The notes beneath the pieces are model-generated. The model searched no databases, was not told the DNA's origin, and worked only from the letters and a program-made list of their open reading frames with translations. 64,000 nucleotides of DNA from the NCBI GenBank assembly GCA_025980765.1, contig JAICXB010000012.1:1-64000 (forward strand), in the 5' to 3' direction. Of the stretch, positions 63,981-64,000 are shown piece by piece; position 1 is the first letter of the stretch, and each line of letters begins with the position of its first letter. Origin of the DNA: Terriglobales bacterium. Its GTDB lineage: Bacteria > Acidobacteriota > Terriglobia > Terriglobales > Acidobacteriaceae. A program made the translations under genes and the position numbers.

Positions 63981-64000
63981 CCCGCCACTTCTTCCAACTG

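Overview
The window looks like a chromosomal piece of an Acidobacteriota genome, probably soil Terriglobia close to Koribacter/Sulfotelmatobacter. This is inference from gene content and style: GC-rich coding DNA, large secreted repeat proteins, winged-helix/TPR regulators of the CadC type, a FIMAH-domain secreted protein, DUF6438 and TonB-C proteins, and spacers filled with short dispersed repeats. No rRNA gene is present to prove it. Two tRNA genes (His-GTG and Leu-GAG) and many single-copy housekeeping genes argue for a chromosome, not a plasmid or phage.

Layout. 0.2-4.0 kb: minus-strand cluster YihY - QueF - MFS transporter - glycosyltransferase. 4.2-6.7 kb: HlyD-type adaptor and a TPR protein. 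6.8-10.4 kb: an accessory stretch with a zinc-ribbon/GAF protein, a PD-(D/E)XK nuclease-like protein, a membrane protein and an alpha/beta hydrolase broken by one missing base. 10.5-18.1 kb: TolC-type protein, DoxX and a 1608-residue protein with 12 PKD repeats. 18.4-25.4 kb: FN3 protein, EVE protein, Tat-exported vanadium haloperoxidase, TonB-C protein, small membrane protein and a GAF/Sel1 protein. 25.4-26.9 kb: divergent arsM/arsR and tRNA-His. 27-32.8 kb: phosphohexomutase, FtsB-like protein, VapBC, a PPi-type phosphofructokinase, SecG and tRNA-Leu.

33-38 kb is a repeat-rich accessory island: two VOC proteins, an NTF2-like secreted protein and a 662-residue nuclease-helicase fusion (PD-(D/E)XK + DUF2075) lying between clusters of REP-like repeats. 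38-51 kb is mostly housekeeping: rimO, yacG, pgpA, cinA, thpR, plsY, gpsA, an HD-GYP sensor, a second VapBC pair, ftsY, ribD and ribE. 51-64 kb returns to secreted and regulatory proteins: DUF6438-ankyrin, HEXXH-TPR, patatin, a Thr-rich protein, a winged-helix/TPR regulator divergent from a large FIMAH protein, and FtcD.

Most notable: (1) a 208-209 nt non-coding element present twice in opposite orientation 21 kb apart (33599-33807 and 54528-54735) with conserved blocks at the same spacing; (2) the nuclease-helicase island as a candidate defence gene; (3) REP-like repeats, one of which supplies the last codons and stop of a VOC gene; (4) a frameshifted hydrolase whose nucleophile elbow is intact in the other frame; (5) four phased TTTAAG boxes between the winged-helix regulator and the secreted FIMAH protein; (6) an ars operator with three half-sites. 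All positions and domain calls were made by eye; no database search was run.
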